From Bradyrhizobium sp. CCH5-F6 (lineage in GTDB: Bacteria; Pseudomonadota; Alphaproteobacteria; Rhizobiales; Xanthobacteraceae): DNA of 64,000 nt. The notes under the pieces are model-generated. The model saw only the letters and a program-made list of their open reading frames with translations. It was not told where the DNA came from and did not search any database. The position numbers and the translations under genes were made by a program. Positions 26,694-34,660 of the stretch are shown here, in pieces. The number at the start of each line of letters is the position of its first letter. Position 1 is the stretch's first letter. Location: positions 1-64,000 of the forward strand of contig NZ_LSIC01000047.1 in NCBI RefSeq assembly GCF_001556045.1, read 5' to 3'.

Positions 26694-28943
26694 TCACACG
26701 AAATCGATGAACTTGTTGAAGGGCATTTCGCGAATGCGCTTGCCGGTCGCCGCGAAGATCGCATTGGCGAGCGCGGGCGCTGCGGGTGGAACAGGCGGCT
26801 CGCCGATGCCCCTGACCTTGGGATCGTTCTCGAGCCCGCGGACCTCGATGACCGGGCACTGGTAGATCCGCATCGCTTCATGATGGTTGTAGTTGGTCTG
26901 CTGCACCCCGCCCTTGGCGTAGGTCAGCTCGCAATTGATCGCGTGGCCGAGCCCCCAGATGACCCCGCCCTGGACCTGGCTCTCGAAATTGACGGGATCA
27001 ACGACCTTGCCGACGTCGGCCGCGACAAAGACTTTGTCGATCCTGACGCCGCGCGGAGTCATCGTGATCTCCACGACTTCGGCCGTCGGCGTGCCGAACG
27101 ACTCGACGAAAGCGACGCCGCGTCCGCGGCCGTTGCCCAGCGGTCCCTTCCAGTCCGACATCTGAGCGACGGTCTCGAGTACCTTGCGATAATGCGGCAC
27201 GGTACACATCGCGATGCGCGCCTTCATGGGATCGAGGCCCGCCGCATGGATCAGTTCGTCGACGAAACTCTCGGTGAAGAAGCCCGCGGTCGAGGCGCCG
27301 ACCGAGCGCCACGTGGTGCTCGGCGACAGTCCCTGAGCCTCGTAGCTCGTGGCCCGGAAATGCGGGATGTCGTAATAGACGTTCCATAGCCCGGCGGCCA
27401 GTTGCCCGTCGGGATCTTTCGAAGGCGTGCCCGAACGTTCGAGCAGTCCTTTGAGCGGCGCCGTCGAGGCCACTTGCAGATCGGCGGCGACGATCTTGCT
27501 CTTGGCGACGCTGCCGCGGTGCCGGGCGATCGCGATCTGCCGTGGAATGTCCTGAAGGAAATCCTCCTCGCGCGAGAACACCAGCTTGATCGGCGTCCCC
27601 TTCACCTGATTGGCGATCTCGGCGAGGACGCGAATGTTCTCGTATTCGAGACGGTGGCCAAAGCTGCCTCCGGTCCACTGGTTGTGGAAGGTGACCTGCT
27701 CCGGCTTCAGCCCGATCGCGGTCGCCGCGACATATTGCACGAATCGCGGGCTCTGATGGCCGACCCAGATCTCGAACCCCTTGTCGGTGACGAAGCCGAG
27801 TCCGTTCAGCGGCTCGAGCGGCTGATGCCCGACATAGGGCGCGCGATATTCGGCTTCGACGAGCTTGCCCGCCTTCAGCCCGGCCTCGATGTCGCCGATC
27901 TTCCGCCACTCCTTGCCGAGGAATTCGGGCTTGAATGAGGATTGAAGCACTTTCCAATGGTCGTCCTGCTCGGCGGGATACGTAGACGGCGCCCATTCGC
28001 ACACGACGGCATCGACTGCCTTCATGGCATACCAGCTGTTGGTTGCGATCGCAGCAACGCCGTTCCTGATCTCGAGGATCTGCTTGACCCCCGGCATCGT
28101 CCGCGCCTTGCCGGCGTCATACGATTTGAGCGGCTGACCCTTGGCGGGGTTGAGCTTGACGGCGGCGTAGAGCATGCCGTCCATTTTCTGGTCGATGCCG
28201 AACTTGATATCGCCCATCACCTTTGCGCGAACGTCAAGCCGCATCATCGGTTTGCCCAGCATGCGCCATGTCGAGGGATCTCGTGGCTTCGCATCGAGCA
28301 CCGGCGGAATCGTCGCGGCCTCCGCCGACAGATCGACATAGGCGATCCTGCTGCCGTCGGGCAGGATGACGTGACCCGACTGCGTGCGCAGGTCCGCCAC
28401 CCTGACGCCCGACCGTTTCGCCGCGGCGGCCTTCAGCGTTTCGCGCGCGACCGCGCCGGCGACGCGCAGCTTCTCATAGGTGTCCGGCACGCTGCTCGAG
28501 CCGCCGGTCATCTGCAGGCCGGACTGCCTCAGCCATTCGAGAGCCTTGGCGCGGGCTTCCTCGGCGGCGGGGCTCTGGTCTGCGGCGACGAAGGGGGCGA
28601 ACTCGTCGGCAAAGCCGGTGTTGAAATAGGCGGGGCTCGGTCCTGCGAAGCGGATCTCGAACTGGCCGGGGTCGAGGTCCATCTCCTCGGCGATCATGAT
28701 CGGCTGCACCGAGCCGACACCCTGGCCTATGTCGGCATGCTGCGCGATCAGCGTGATCTTGTCGGGGCTGATCTCGACCCAGGGATTGAAGGTCACCGCG
28801 TTCGGCGGGAGATCGGCCGCAAGCGGATTGTCGCTCGCCACCGCGGCCGCGGGCTCGGCGTTGCCGAAGCATCCGAATGCGATGCCGCCCGCGACGGCGG
28901 CAGAGCCGATGACGAAGGTGCGGCGGGAAAGGGCCTGTCCCAT
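26694..28943 (-). CDS. Molybdopterin-binding subunit, xanthine dehydrogenase family (isoquinoline 1-oxidoreductase beta type)
   Basis: A 749-residue catalytic subunit that hydroxylates an N-heterocycle or oxidises an aldehyde at a Mo-cytosine-dinucleotide centre. It begins with a twin-arginine signal (SRRTFVIGSAAVAGGIAFG), so it is exported folded, as IorB-type enzymes are. Typical segments follow: NPWVEISPDKITLIAQHADI, GQGVGSVQPIMIAEEMDLD, and a C-terminal GIGEPPVPPAAPALANAIFA, where the Glu that acts as base in this superfamily is present. It overlaps neither neighbour: 1 nt after the 2Fe-2S gene and 8 nt before the cytochrome gene. Confidence 0.93.
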   Translation of the reverse strand: MGQALSRRTFVIGSAAVAGGIAFGCFGNAEPAAAVASDNPLAADLPPNAVTFNPWVEISPDKITLIAQHADIGQGVGSVQPIMIAEEMDLDPGQFEIRFAGPSPAYFNTGFADEFAPFVAADQSPAAEEARAKALEWLRQSGLQMTGGSSSVPDTYEKLRVAGAVARETLKAAAAKRSGVRVADLRTQSGHVILPDGSRIAYVDLSAEAATIPPVLDAKPRDPSTWRMLGKPMMRLDVRAKVMGDIKFGIDQKMDGMLYAAVKLNPAKGQPLKSYDAGKARTMPGVKQILEIRNGVAAIATNSWYAMKAVDAVVCEWAPSTYPAEQDDHWKVLQSSFKPEFLGKEWRKIGDIEAGLKAGKLVEAEYRAPYVGHQPLEPLNGLGFVTDKGFEIWVGHQSPRFVQYVAATAIGLKPEQVTFHNQWTGGSFGHRLEYENIRVLAEIANQVKGTPIKLVFSREEDFLQDIPRQIAIARHRGSVAKSKIVAADLQVASTAPLKGLLERSGTPSKDPDGQLAAGLWNVYYDIPHFRATSYEAQGLSPSTTWRSVGASTAGFFTESFVDELIHAAGLDPMKARIAMCTVPHYRKVLETVAQMSDWKGPLGNGRGRGVAFVESFGTPTAEVVEITMTPRGVRIDKVFVAADVGKVVDPVNFESQVQGGVIWGLGHAINCELTYAKGGVQQTNYNHHEAMRIYQCPVIEVRGLENDPKVRGIGEPPVPPAAPALANAIFAATGKRIREMPFNKFIDFV

Positions 28944-28944
28944 C

Positions 28945-29409
28945 TCACTTCTCCGCGATTTTTTTCGCCGCAGCGGCGTGAATGGCAGCGCGGATGCGCG
29001 GGTAGGTCCCGCAACGACAGAGGTTGCCGGACATTACCTGATCAATTTGTTCGTCGGTCGGCCGTGCGACCCGGTCTAGCAGCGAAATCGTCTGCATGAT
29101 CTGACCGGTCTGGCAGTAGCCGCACTGCGGAACCTGATGCTCGATCCAGGCTTGCAAGACCGGATGCGATTCCTTGTTGGCCAGCCCTTCGATCGTGGTG
29201 ACCGATCTACCTGCGACGTCACCGGCGCGCGCCTGGCATGAACGCACGGCCTTGCCGTCGATCTGCACTGTGCAGGCGCCGCATTGCGCAACGCCGCAAC
29301 CATATTTGGGGCTGGTGACGCCGAGTTCGTCTCGCAACACCCACAGCAGAGGCATTTCCGGGACGACGTCGACCTGGTGCCTGATGCCGTTGACGGTCAG
29401 TTCGATCAT
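28945..29409 (-). CDS. (2Fe-2S)-binding subunit (isoquinoline 1-oxidoreductase alpha type)
   Basis: A 154-residue electron-transfer subunit with two [2Fe-2S] clusters: plant-ferredoxin-type Cys38, Cys43, Cys46 and Cys58, and a helical-domain set Cys96, Cys99, Cys131 and Cys133. It moves electrons from the molybdenum subunit encoded next to it. I start at ATG 29409, preceded by AAAGGA 8-13 nt upstream; an upstream frame start would add 11 residues without family similarity. It has no signal peptide of its own and is presumably carried across the membrane with the Tat-signal-bearing partner. It is the first gene of the three-gene unit. Confidence 0.95.
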   Translation of the reverse strand: MIELTVNGIRHQVDVVPEMPLLWVLRDELGVTSPKYGCGVAQCGACTVQIDGKAVRSCQARAGDVAGRSVTTIEGLANKESHPVLQAWIEHQVPQCGYCQTGQIMQTISLLDRVARPTDEQIDQVMSGNLCRCGTYPRIRAAIHAAAAKKIAEK

Positions 29410-29537
29410 GGCGGTTGGTCCTTTGACGGAGGACCGATGCATAATCGAGGCAGCGCAGGCGCGGCTGTTAAAAGATGTAAAATATTTCCGGTGAGGCGCG
29501 GCGGTTCACTTCGAAGTGGCCGCCTTGTGGGCGTGCT

Positions 29538-29738
29538 CTAGCGGCTCAGCTTTGCGCTGTCGCTCTGTCTCAAGCGATCCAGAAGCTTCTCGAGATGTGT
29601 CGGCAGGCGAGGCTCGGGCCGGAGATTCTGCTGCAGCCGTTCGCCCACGGCGTCGCAAATCGAGCGGCTGGTGCGCCGGTCGATCTGTTCGCTGTCATTG
29701 GCAAGAAGGCCAGCCATCGCGGGGTTCCGTGTTCGCAA
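29538..29738 (-). CDS. Small hypothetical protein
   Basis: A 66-residue charged, helical protein (SEQIDRRTSRSICDAVGERL, then LEKLLDRLRQSD). It resembles short conserved Bradyrhizobium proteins I recall, with the core EQIDRRTS-ICDA-GERLQQ, but no function is known to me. An internal ATG at 29717 (MAGLLANDSE) is an equally good start. Confidence 0.55.
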   Translation of the reverse strand: MRTRNPAMAGLLANDSEQIDRRTSRSICDAVGERLQQNLRPEPRLPTHLEKLLDRLRQSDSAKLSR

Positions 29739-29848
29739 AGTAAGGACACGGTATCAAGTCATTGCCGCCCAATTGGTTTCGCTGACCGTGGAAAATGCCC
29801 GGCATTCTCGTAAAAATTGTATGAACCGGGCGTTGTCGGCTCAAGGCA

Positions 29849-29878
29849 AAGCCCCGGCGAGGGGGAGCGCCGGGGCTT
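29849..29878 (-). terminator. Candidate transcription terminator hairpin
   Basis: Perfect 11-bp arms AAGCCCCGGCG / CGCCGGGGCTT with an 8-nt loop, 56 nt downstream of the gene at 29934-30185. On the minus strand the stem ends in TTTGCC, a short T-run only. The strong GC stem makes it the likely terminator of the minus-strand gene. Confidence 0.6.
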
Positions 29879-29933
29879 CTCTGGGGAGGTACCTGGGGGG
29901 CTTAGGTACCCCCTTGGAAAGGTGCTGACGGGC

Positions 29934-30185
29934 TCAGTAGCAGCGGTTGATCAGCCGCCAGCGGGGTCCCCAGGGGGTCGGGACCAGCCGGCGCACGTAG
30001 CAGCCGCCATAACCGTAAGAGACCGGGCCGCCGGCATAGAAGCGCGGCCCGCCCCAGCCATGGTGGCCATGGTGCCAACCGCCGCGATGCCAGCCGCCGT
30101 GCCAGTGGGCGGAAGCGGAGGTCGGTGCCAGCGCGGCACCCAGCGCGACCGCGGCGACGGCGGCAAGCGAAAGTTTCCTCAACAT
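29934..30185 (-). CDS. Small secreted His/Gly/Trp-rich protein
   Basis: An 83-residue exported protein: signal peptide MLRKLSLAAVAAVALGAALA with cleavage near SASA, then a short mature part rich in His, Gly and Trp (WHGGWHRGGWHHGHHGWGG) and two cysteines in the C-terminal half. The start is set by GGAG 7 nt before ATG 30185. Proteins of this kind are common in Bradyrhizobium and are often annotated as sulfur-globule-like; the His clusters could bind a metal, but no function is established. Confidence 0.8.
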   Translation of the reverse strand: MLRKLSLAAVAAVALGAALAPTSASAHWHGGWHRGGWHHGHHGWGGPRFYAGGPVSYGYGGCYVRRLVPTPWGPRWRLINRCY

Positions 30186-30492
30186 GGTGATCTCCAAATG
30201 ACTGCCGGCGCGGGGCTATCGCGTCGATGGAAAGGCCGTCGAAACGGTCCGCCTGACGATCAGGCCTCGGCTTCGATGGATCCGACCTTACGCCGGGGAA
30301 GCTGAACCGATCCCTGACGGCGGTTTCAGATTGGGTTCATCTGGGTGAAATTGTTGTCATCCTTGCTGAATCGGAGTTCGTCGCCTGCGGCGAAGATTCA
30401 GTGCGGCGGTTTCGCGGTCGCTTGCCGTCCGGCAAAGGCGCCGATATAAGCCCCGCAACTCCGAACCACCGCTTTTCCCAGGGACAAGATTT

Positions 30493-30915
30493 ATGGCCAT
30501 CGAACGCACCTTCTCGATCATCAAGCCCGACGCGACCGAGCGTAACCTGACCGGCGCCGTCAACGCCGTCATCGAGAAGGCGGGCCTGCGCATCGTCGCG
30601 CAGAAGCGCATCCGCATGACCAGGGAGCAGGCCGAGACCTTCTATGCCGTCCACAAGGCGCGCCCCTTTTTCGGCGAGCTCGTGGACTTCATGACCTCCG
30701 GTCCGGTCGTGGTGCAGGTTCTGGAAGGCGAGGGCGCGATCGCCAAGTACCGCGAGGTGATGGGCGCGACCGATCCGGCCAAGGCCGCCGAGGGCACGGT
30801 CCGCAAGCTCTACGCCAAGTCGATCGGCGAAAACTCGGTGCACGGTTCGGATGCGCCCGAGACCGCCGCGATCGAGATCGCACAGTTCTTCTCGGGCAAC
30901 GAGATCGTCGGCTGA
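30493..30915 (+). CDS. ndk: Nucleoside diphosphate kinase
   Basis: Ndk equilibrates nucleoside di- and triphosphates through a phosphohistidine. The 140-residue protein is full length; the active-site motif NSVHGSD puts the phosphorylated His at 117, and the N-terminus [18 protein letters not shown] is typical. It stands 45 nt before the TerC-family gene on the same strand. Confidence 0.98.
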   Translation: MAIERTFSIIKPDATERNLTGAVNAVIEKAGLRIVAQKRIRMTREQAETFYAVHKARPFFGELVDFMTSGPVVVQVLEGEGAIAKYREVMGATDPAKAAEGTVRKLYAKSIGENSVHGSDAPETAAIEIAQFFSGNEIVG

Positions 30916-30959
30916 TCCATCGGCCGACAGGTTAGGCACGACGCGCGAAAGGACTCATT

Positions 30960-31820
30960 GTGGACTGGCTCTCGCAGATCTTCGATCCCGCTACGATCGG
31001 GGCGTTCTTCACCCAGTTCCGCAATGAGATGGCCGAACCGACCTTCTGGATTGCGGTCGGCAAGATCATCTGGATCAACATTCTGCTCTCCGGCGACAAC
31101 GCGCTGGTGATCGCTCTCGCCTGCCGCGGTCTCTCGCCGCGCCACCGGCTCTGGGGCATGATCTTCGGTGCCGGCGCAGCGGTGATGCTGCGGATCATCT
31201 TCACCGGAATCGTCGCTACCCTGATGGGGCTGCCGTACCTCAAGCTCGCCGGCGGTCTCGCGTTGATCGTGATCGCGGCCAAGCTGCTGGTGCCGGAAAA
31301 CGAGGACGAGGACGACGTCGAGTCCGCCTCGCATCTGTGGCACGCCATCCAGATCGTCGTTGTCGCCGACATCGTCATGAGTCTCGACAACGTCATTGCG
31401 GTCGCCGCCGCGGCCAATGGCAGCGTGCCGCTCTTGATCCTCGGCCTCGCCATCAGCGTGCCGCTGATCGTCGCCGGCGCCGCGCTGATCATGGCGCTGC
31501 TCGCGAAGCTGCCGGTCCTGGTCTGGGCCGGCGCTGCGCTGCTCGGCTGGGTCGCGGGCGAGGTGATCGCGACCGATCCGGGCGTCGCGCCGAAGCTGCA
31601 TGCGCTGCTCGACGGCTCGCTGGGCACCTCGCTCGACAGCATGCTCGGCGCGTTGCGCATCCCGCCGCAGTTCGGCCATGGCGGGGCGGGCGGCGAATAT
31701 CTCTGCGCCGTGCTCGGCGTCGTGGTCGTGCTGGTGGTCGGCTACATCTGGCGCCGACGCAGCCTGACCCAGGCAGCGCTCGAATCCTCCGAGCATCACG
31801 CCAGGGCCTCAGCGGAGTGA
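30960..31820 (+). CDS. TerC family integral membrane protein (YjbE type)
   Basis: A 286-residue membrane protein with about seven hydrophobic segments. The two pseudo-repeated motifs with paired acidic residues are visible: ILLSGDNALVIALA and IVMSLDNVIAVAAA. TerC/YjbE proteins are linked to metal handling, notably manganese export during protein secretion. The start is GTG 30960 after GAAAGGA. The C-terminal linker between 200 and 250 is longer than usual for the small YjbE proteins. It may be co-transcribed with ndk. Confidence 0.85.
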   Translation: MDWLSQIFDPATIGAFFTQFRNEMAEPTFWIAVGKIIWINILLSGDNALVIALACRGLSPRHRLWGMIFGAGAAVMLRIIFTGIVATLMGLPYLKLAGGLALIVIAAKLLVPENEDEDDVESASHLWHAIQIVVVADIVMSLDNVIAVAAAANGSVPLLILGLAISVPLIVAGAALIMALLAKLPVLVWAGAALLGWVAGEVIATDPGVAPKLHALLDGSLGTSLDSMLGALRIPPQFGHGGAGGEYLCAVLGVVVVLVVGYIWRRRSLTQAALESSEHHARASAE

Positions 31821-31897
31821 TTGGGACGGAAGCCGGTGCCCGCACCCGGTTGCGATCCAGGGGGCAGCGCGGCCAGCAAGCGGCGCTTCTCCCCATA

Positions 31898-31920
31898 TTT
31901 AGATCTTGTCTTATTCTAAA
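31898..31920. promoter_or_regulatory. AT-rich inverted element upstream of TonB receptor
   Basis: TTTAGA and TTCTAAA face each other across 10 nt, 90 nt upstream of the receptor start. The half-site TTCTAAA is the same as in the iron control element bound by Irr in Bradyrhizobium, but the known element has the arms closer together, so this is only a partial match. Iron-responsive control is possible. Confidence 0.3.
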
Positions 31921-32009
31921 CTACTGAAAATAAAGGCCCTTTCGTTGACTCGGTGACTGTTCCCCCATCACGTCGCTCCGGTATTCATCAAACCGGAAGC
32001 TGCTACGAG

Positions 32010-34343
32010 ATGCCGTCGAAAGTCATTTGCCGTTCCATTGCTGTTCTGGCGTCCACCGTCAAAGCGCCTCCGAGGTTCTCCAGCCCCGCGGCATTCGCCG
32101 CCTCCCTTGTCTCCATCGCCTTGTTTGCCGACGGCTTCCTGCACGGCACCAACGCGCAAAGCGCCGGGACGGGGGCGGACCAGGCGACGTTGCCGGCGGT
32201 GACCGTCACCGCAGACGCGCCGAAGCCGCGCGCACGCCCGCGCTCCTATCCAGGCCGCAGGGCGGGCCGTAGCGCGCCCGCGAACGAGCGGGCCAAGTTG
32301 CAGGCGGAAGCGACCCCCACGGCTGCGAGGCCCGGCGCACTGCCGCCGACCTACGCAGGCGGGCAGGTCGCCCGGGGAGGCCAGGTCGGCCTGCTCGGCA
32401 ACAAGGATTTCATGGATACGCCGTTCAACATCACCAGCTACACGGCGAAGAAGATCGAGGATCAACAGGCCGTCACGGTCGCAGACGTCGTCAGCAACGA
32501 CCCTTCGGTCCGTTTCACGGGACAGACCGGCGGCATCCTCGACTCTTTCTTCATCCGCGGCTTTCCGATCGGGGAGGGCAACGTCGGAGAAATTGCCTTC
32601 CACGGTGTCTATGGCGTCGCGCCGAACTACCGCGTGTTCACCGATTACGTCGAGCGCATCGAAATCATCAAGGGGCCGACCGCGCTGCTTTACGGCATGG
32701 CGCCAAACAGCAGCGTCGGCGGCACCATCAACATCGTGCCGAAGCGTGCCGGGGATGTCGATCTCACGCGGGTCACGACCAGCTACGCCACGAACACTCA
32801 GCTTGGCACACATGTCGACGTGAGCCGACGGTTCGGCGAGAACCGCGAATTCGGCATTCGCGTCAATGGCAGCTATCACAATGGCGATACGCCGCTGGAC
32901 AACCAGAGCCGCGAGGCGCATGTCGGCTCCGCGGCGTTCGACTATCGCGGCGAGAAATTCAGGGCTTCGCTCGACTTCATCGATCAGGAAGAAAAGTTCG
33001 ACGCGCCGACGAGGCCGTTCCTGGTCGCAACGGGCGTCGCGGTCCCGACGGCGCCGGTCGGGCGGCGCAACGTCACGCAGGCCTGGGAATGGGCCAAGGT
33101 TCACGACAACTCGTTGCTGGCGCGCGCCGAATACGATGTGACTGAAACTGTGACCGTGTTTGCCGACGCCGGTGGTGGCAGGACCCAGGTCGATCGTCTG
33201 TTTGGCACGCCGACGATCCTGAATGCGACGGGCAACACCACCTCCACTCCGGGACGGTTCAAGTTCGACATCGACAGGAACGTGGCCGACGCCGGCGTGC
33301 GCGCCCGGTTCGACACCGCCGCGATCAGTCACGCCGTGACCTTCCAGGGAAGCTACTACACGGACGAAATCGCGCGCGGCTCGGTGAACGGCACGGCGGT
33401 GCTGTCCAACATCTATGCGCCGATCGCCCGTCCGGAGCAGCTCGTACCGGCTCCCGCCACCGTGCCGAAGCTGTCGGATACCGAACTGACCGGCCTTGCG
33501 TTGGCCGACACCATGTCAGTTTTCCAGGAGCGGCTTCAATTGACCGTCGGCGTCAGGCAGCAGGGCGTCAAGTCGAACAACTACAACACCACCACGGGAG
33601 CCGTGACCTCCGCCTACGACCAGACGGCGTACACGCCGATGGTTGGCGTCGTCGTCAAGCCCTGGAGCAACGTATCGCTCTACGCCAATTACATCGAAGG
33701 GCTCAGCAAGGGCGACTTGGCACCGAACACGGCGAGCAATCAAGGCGAGGTCCTCGCGCCCTATCTCAGCAAGCAGAAGGAAGCAGGCGTCAAGGTCGAT
33801 TTCGGCATGCTGGCGACCACCATCAGCCTGTTCGAGATTACCAAGCCGTCGGGGCAGACGGGAGCCGACAACATCTTCCGGGCCGATCAGGAGCAGCGCA
33901 ATCGCGGCGTGGAATTCACTGTGTTCGGAGAAGTGCAGCCGGGCATTCGCGTCCTTGGCGGCGTGACGCTGATCGACGCCGTGCTGACGAAGACGAGCAC
34001 GCTGGCAAATCTCGGCAAGACGCCGATCGGAGTGCCCGAGGTGCAGGCCAATCTGTCCGCTGAATGGGACACCCCGTTCGCGCCCGGACTGACGCTGGTC
34101 GCAAACACCATCTATACCGGGCACCAATATCTGAATGGGGCAAACACGCAGGTCGTCCCAGCCTGGACGAGACTCGATCTGGGCGCACGCTACAGCACGC
34201 GCATCAACAACCGGCCCGTCACGCTGCGGGCCCTGGTCCAGAACGTGTTCGACACCAATTACTGGGCTGGCGTCGCAAGCTACTCGGCACTGGCGCAAGG
34301 GGCGCCGCGAACCCTGCTCTTGTCGATGTCGACGGATTTCTGA
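32010..34343 (+). CDS. TonB-dependent outer membrane receptor (siderophore/metal type)
   Basis: From ATG 32010 the product is 777 residues: an N-terminal signal region (FAASLVSIALFADGFLHG), a Pro/Arg/Ala-rich spacer, a TonB-plug domain (FNITSYTAKKIEDQQAVTVA, then GPTALLYGMAPNSSVGGTIN) and a 22-strand barrel ending LLLSMSTDF with the terminal Phe of outer-membrane proteins. It would import a ferric siderophore or another metal chelate using TonB energy. The 5' neighbours of the pump genes lie downstream on the opposite strand, end to end with it. Confidence 0.93.
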   Translation: MPSKVICRSIAVLASTVKAPPRFSSPAAFAASLVSIALFADGFLHGTNAQSAGTGADQATLPAVTVTADAPKPRARPRSYPGRRAGRSAPANERAKLQAEATPTAARPGALPPTYAGGQVARGGQVGLLGNKDFMDTPFNITSYTAKKIEDQQAVTVADVVSNDPSVRFTGQTGGILDSFFIRGFPIGEGNVGEIAFHGVYGVAPNYRVFTDYVERIEIIKGPTALLYGMAPNSSVGGTINIVPKRAGDVDLTRVTTSYATNTQLGTHVDVSRRFGENREFGIRVNGSYHNGDTPLDNQSREAHVGSAAFDYRGEKFRASLDFIDQEEKFDAPTRPFLVATGVAVPTAPVGRRNVTQAWEWAKVHDNSLLARAEYDVTETVTVFADAGGGRTQVDRLFGTPTILNATGNTTSTPGRFKFDIDRNVADAGVRARFDTAAISHAVTFQGSYYTDEIARGSVNGTAVLSNIYAPIARPEQLVPAPATVPKLSDTELTGLALADTMSVFQERLQLTVGVRQQGVKSNNYNTTTGAVTSAYDQTAYTPMVGVVVKPWSNVSLYANYIEGLSKGDLAPNTASNQGEVLAPYLSKQKEAGVKVDFGMLATTISLFEITKPSGQTGADNIFRADQEQRNRGVEFTVFGEVQPGIRVLGGVTLIDAVLTKTSTLANLGKTPIGVPEVQANLSAEWDTPFAPGLTLVANTIYTGHQYLNGANTQVVPAWTRLDLGARYSTRINNRPVTLRALVQNVFDTNYWAGVASYSALAQGAPRTLLLSMSTDF

Positions 34344-34348
34344 GGGGC

Positions 34349-34660
34349 TCAATCGATCGTGCCGAACTCCGTCACGGGCATCGTCCAATAGACGAGCTTC
34401 GTTCCGGCGAATGAAGCCCGCAGCCGGTCGAGCAGGCCGGCGGCGTTTCTCTCCGCCAGAATCATCTGCACGGCGGTCTGATCGGCGTGGCCCTTGACGC
34501 GTTCGGCGGCCGTCTGCAATCGGACTTCGGCGCCGTGACCGGCTGCGTGCGATGCCGTGAATCCCGAAACGAGGTCGGTCTGTTCGATGAGATAGTCGAA
34601 CACCTCCTCGCGGAGCTGACGCGGTACGATCAGCGTGAGACAGACCGGCCGATCGCTCAT
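34349..34660 (-). CDS. DUF3240 / PII-like small protein of metal efflux operon
   Basis: A 103-residue cytosolic protein (MSDRPVCLTLIVPRQLREEV) with the alternating strand-helix pattern of PII-like DUF3240 proteins, which accompany RND metal pumps. Its role is unproven; a metal- or nucleotide-sensing trimer is a reasonable guess. Its ATG overlaps the stop of the RND gene by 4 nt (ATGA), so it is translationally coupled to the pump. Confidence 0.8.
   Translation of the reverse strand: MSDRPVCLTLIVPRQLREEVFDYLIEQTDLVSGFTASHAAGHGAEVRLQTAAERVKGHADQTAVQMILAERNAAGLLDRLRASFAGTKLVYWTMPVTEFGTID

Noticed and set aside
29817..30305. 162-residue plus-strand frame antisense to the His-rich secreted protein
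   Set aside because: Low-complexity Gly/Arg composition; the minus-strand frame has a signal peptide and GGAG.
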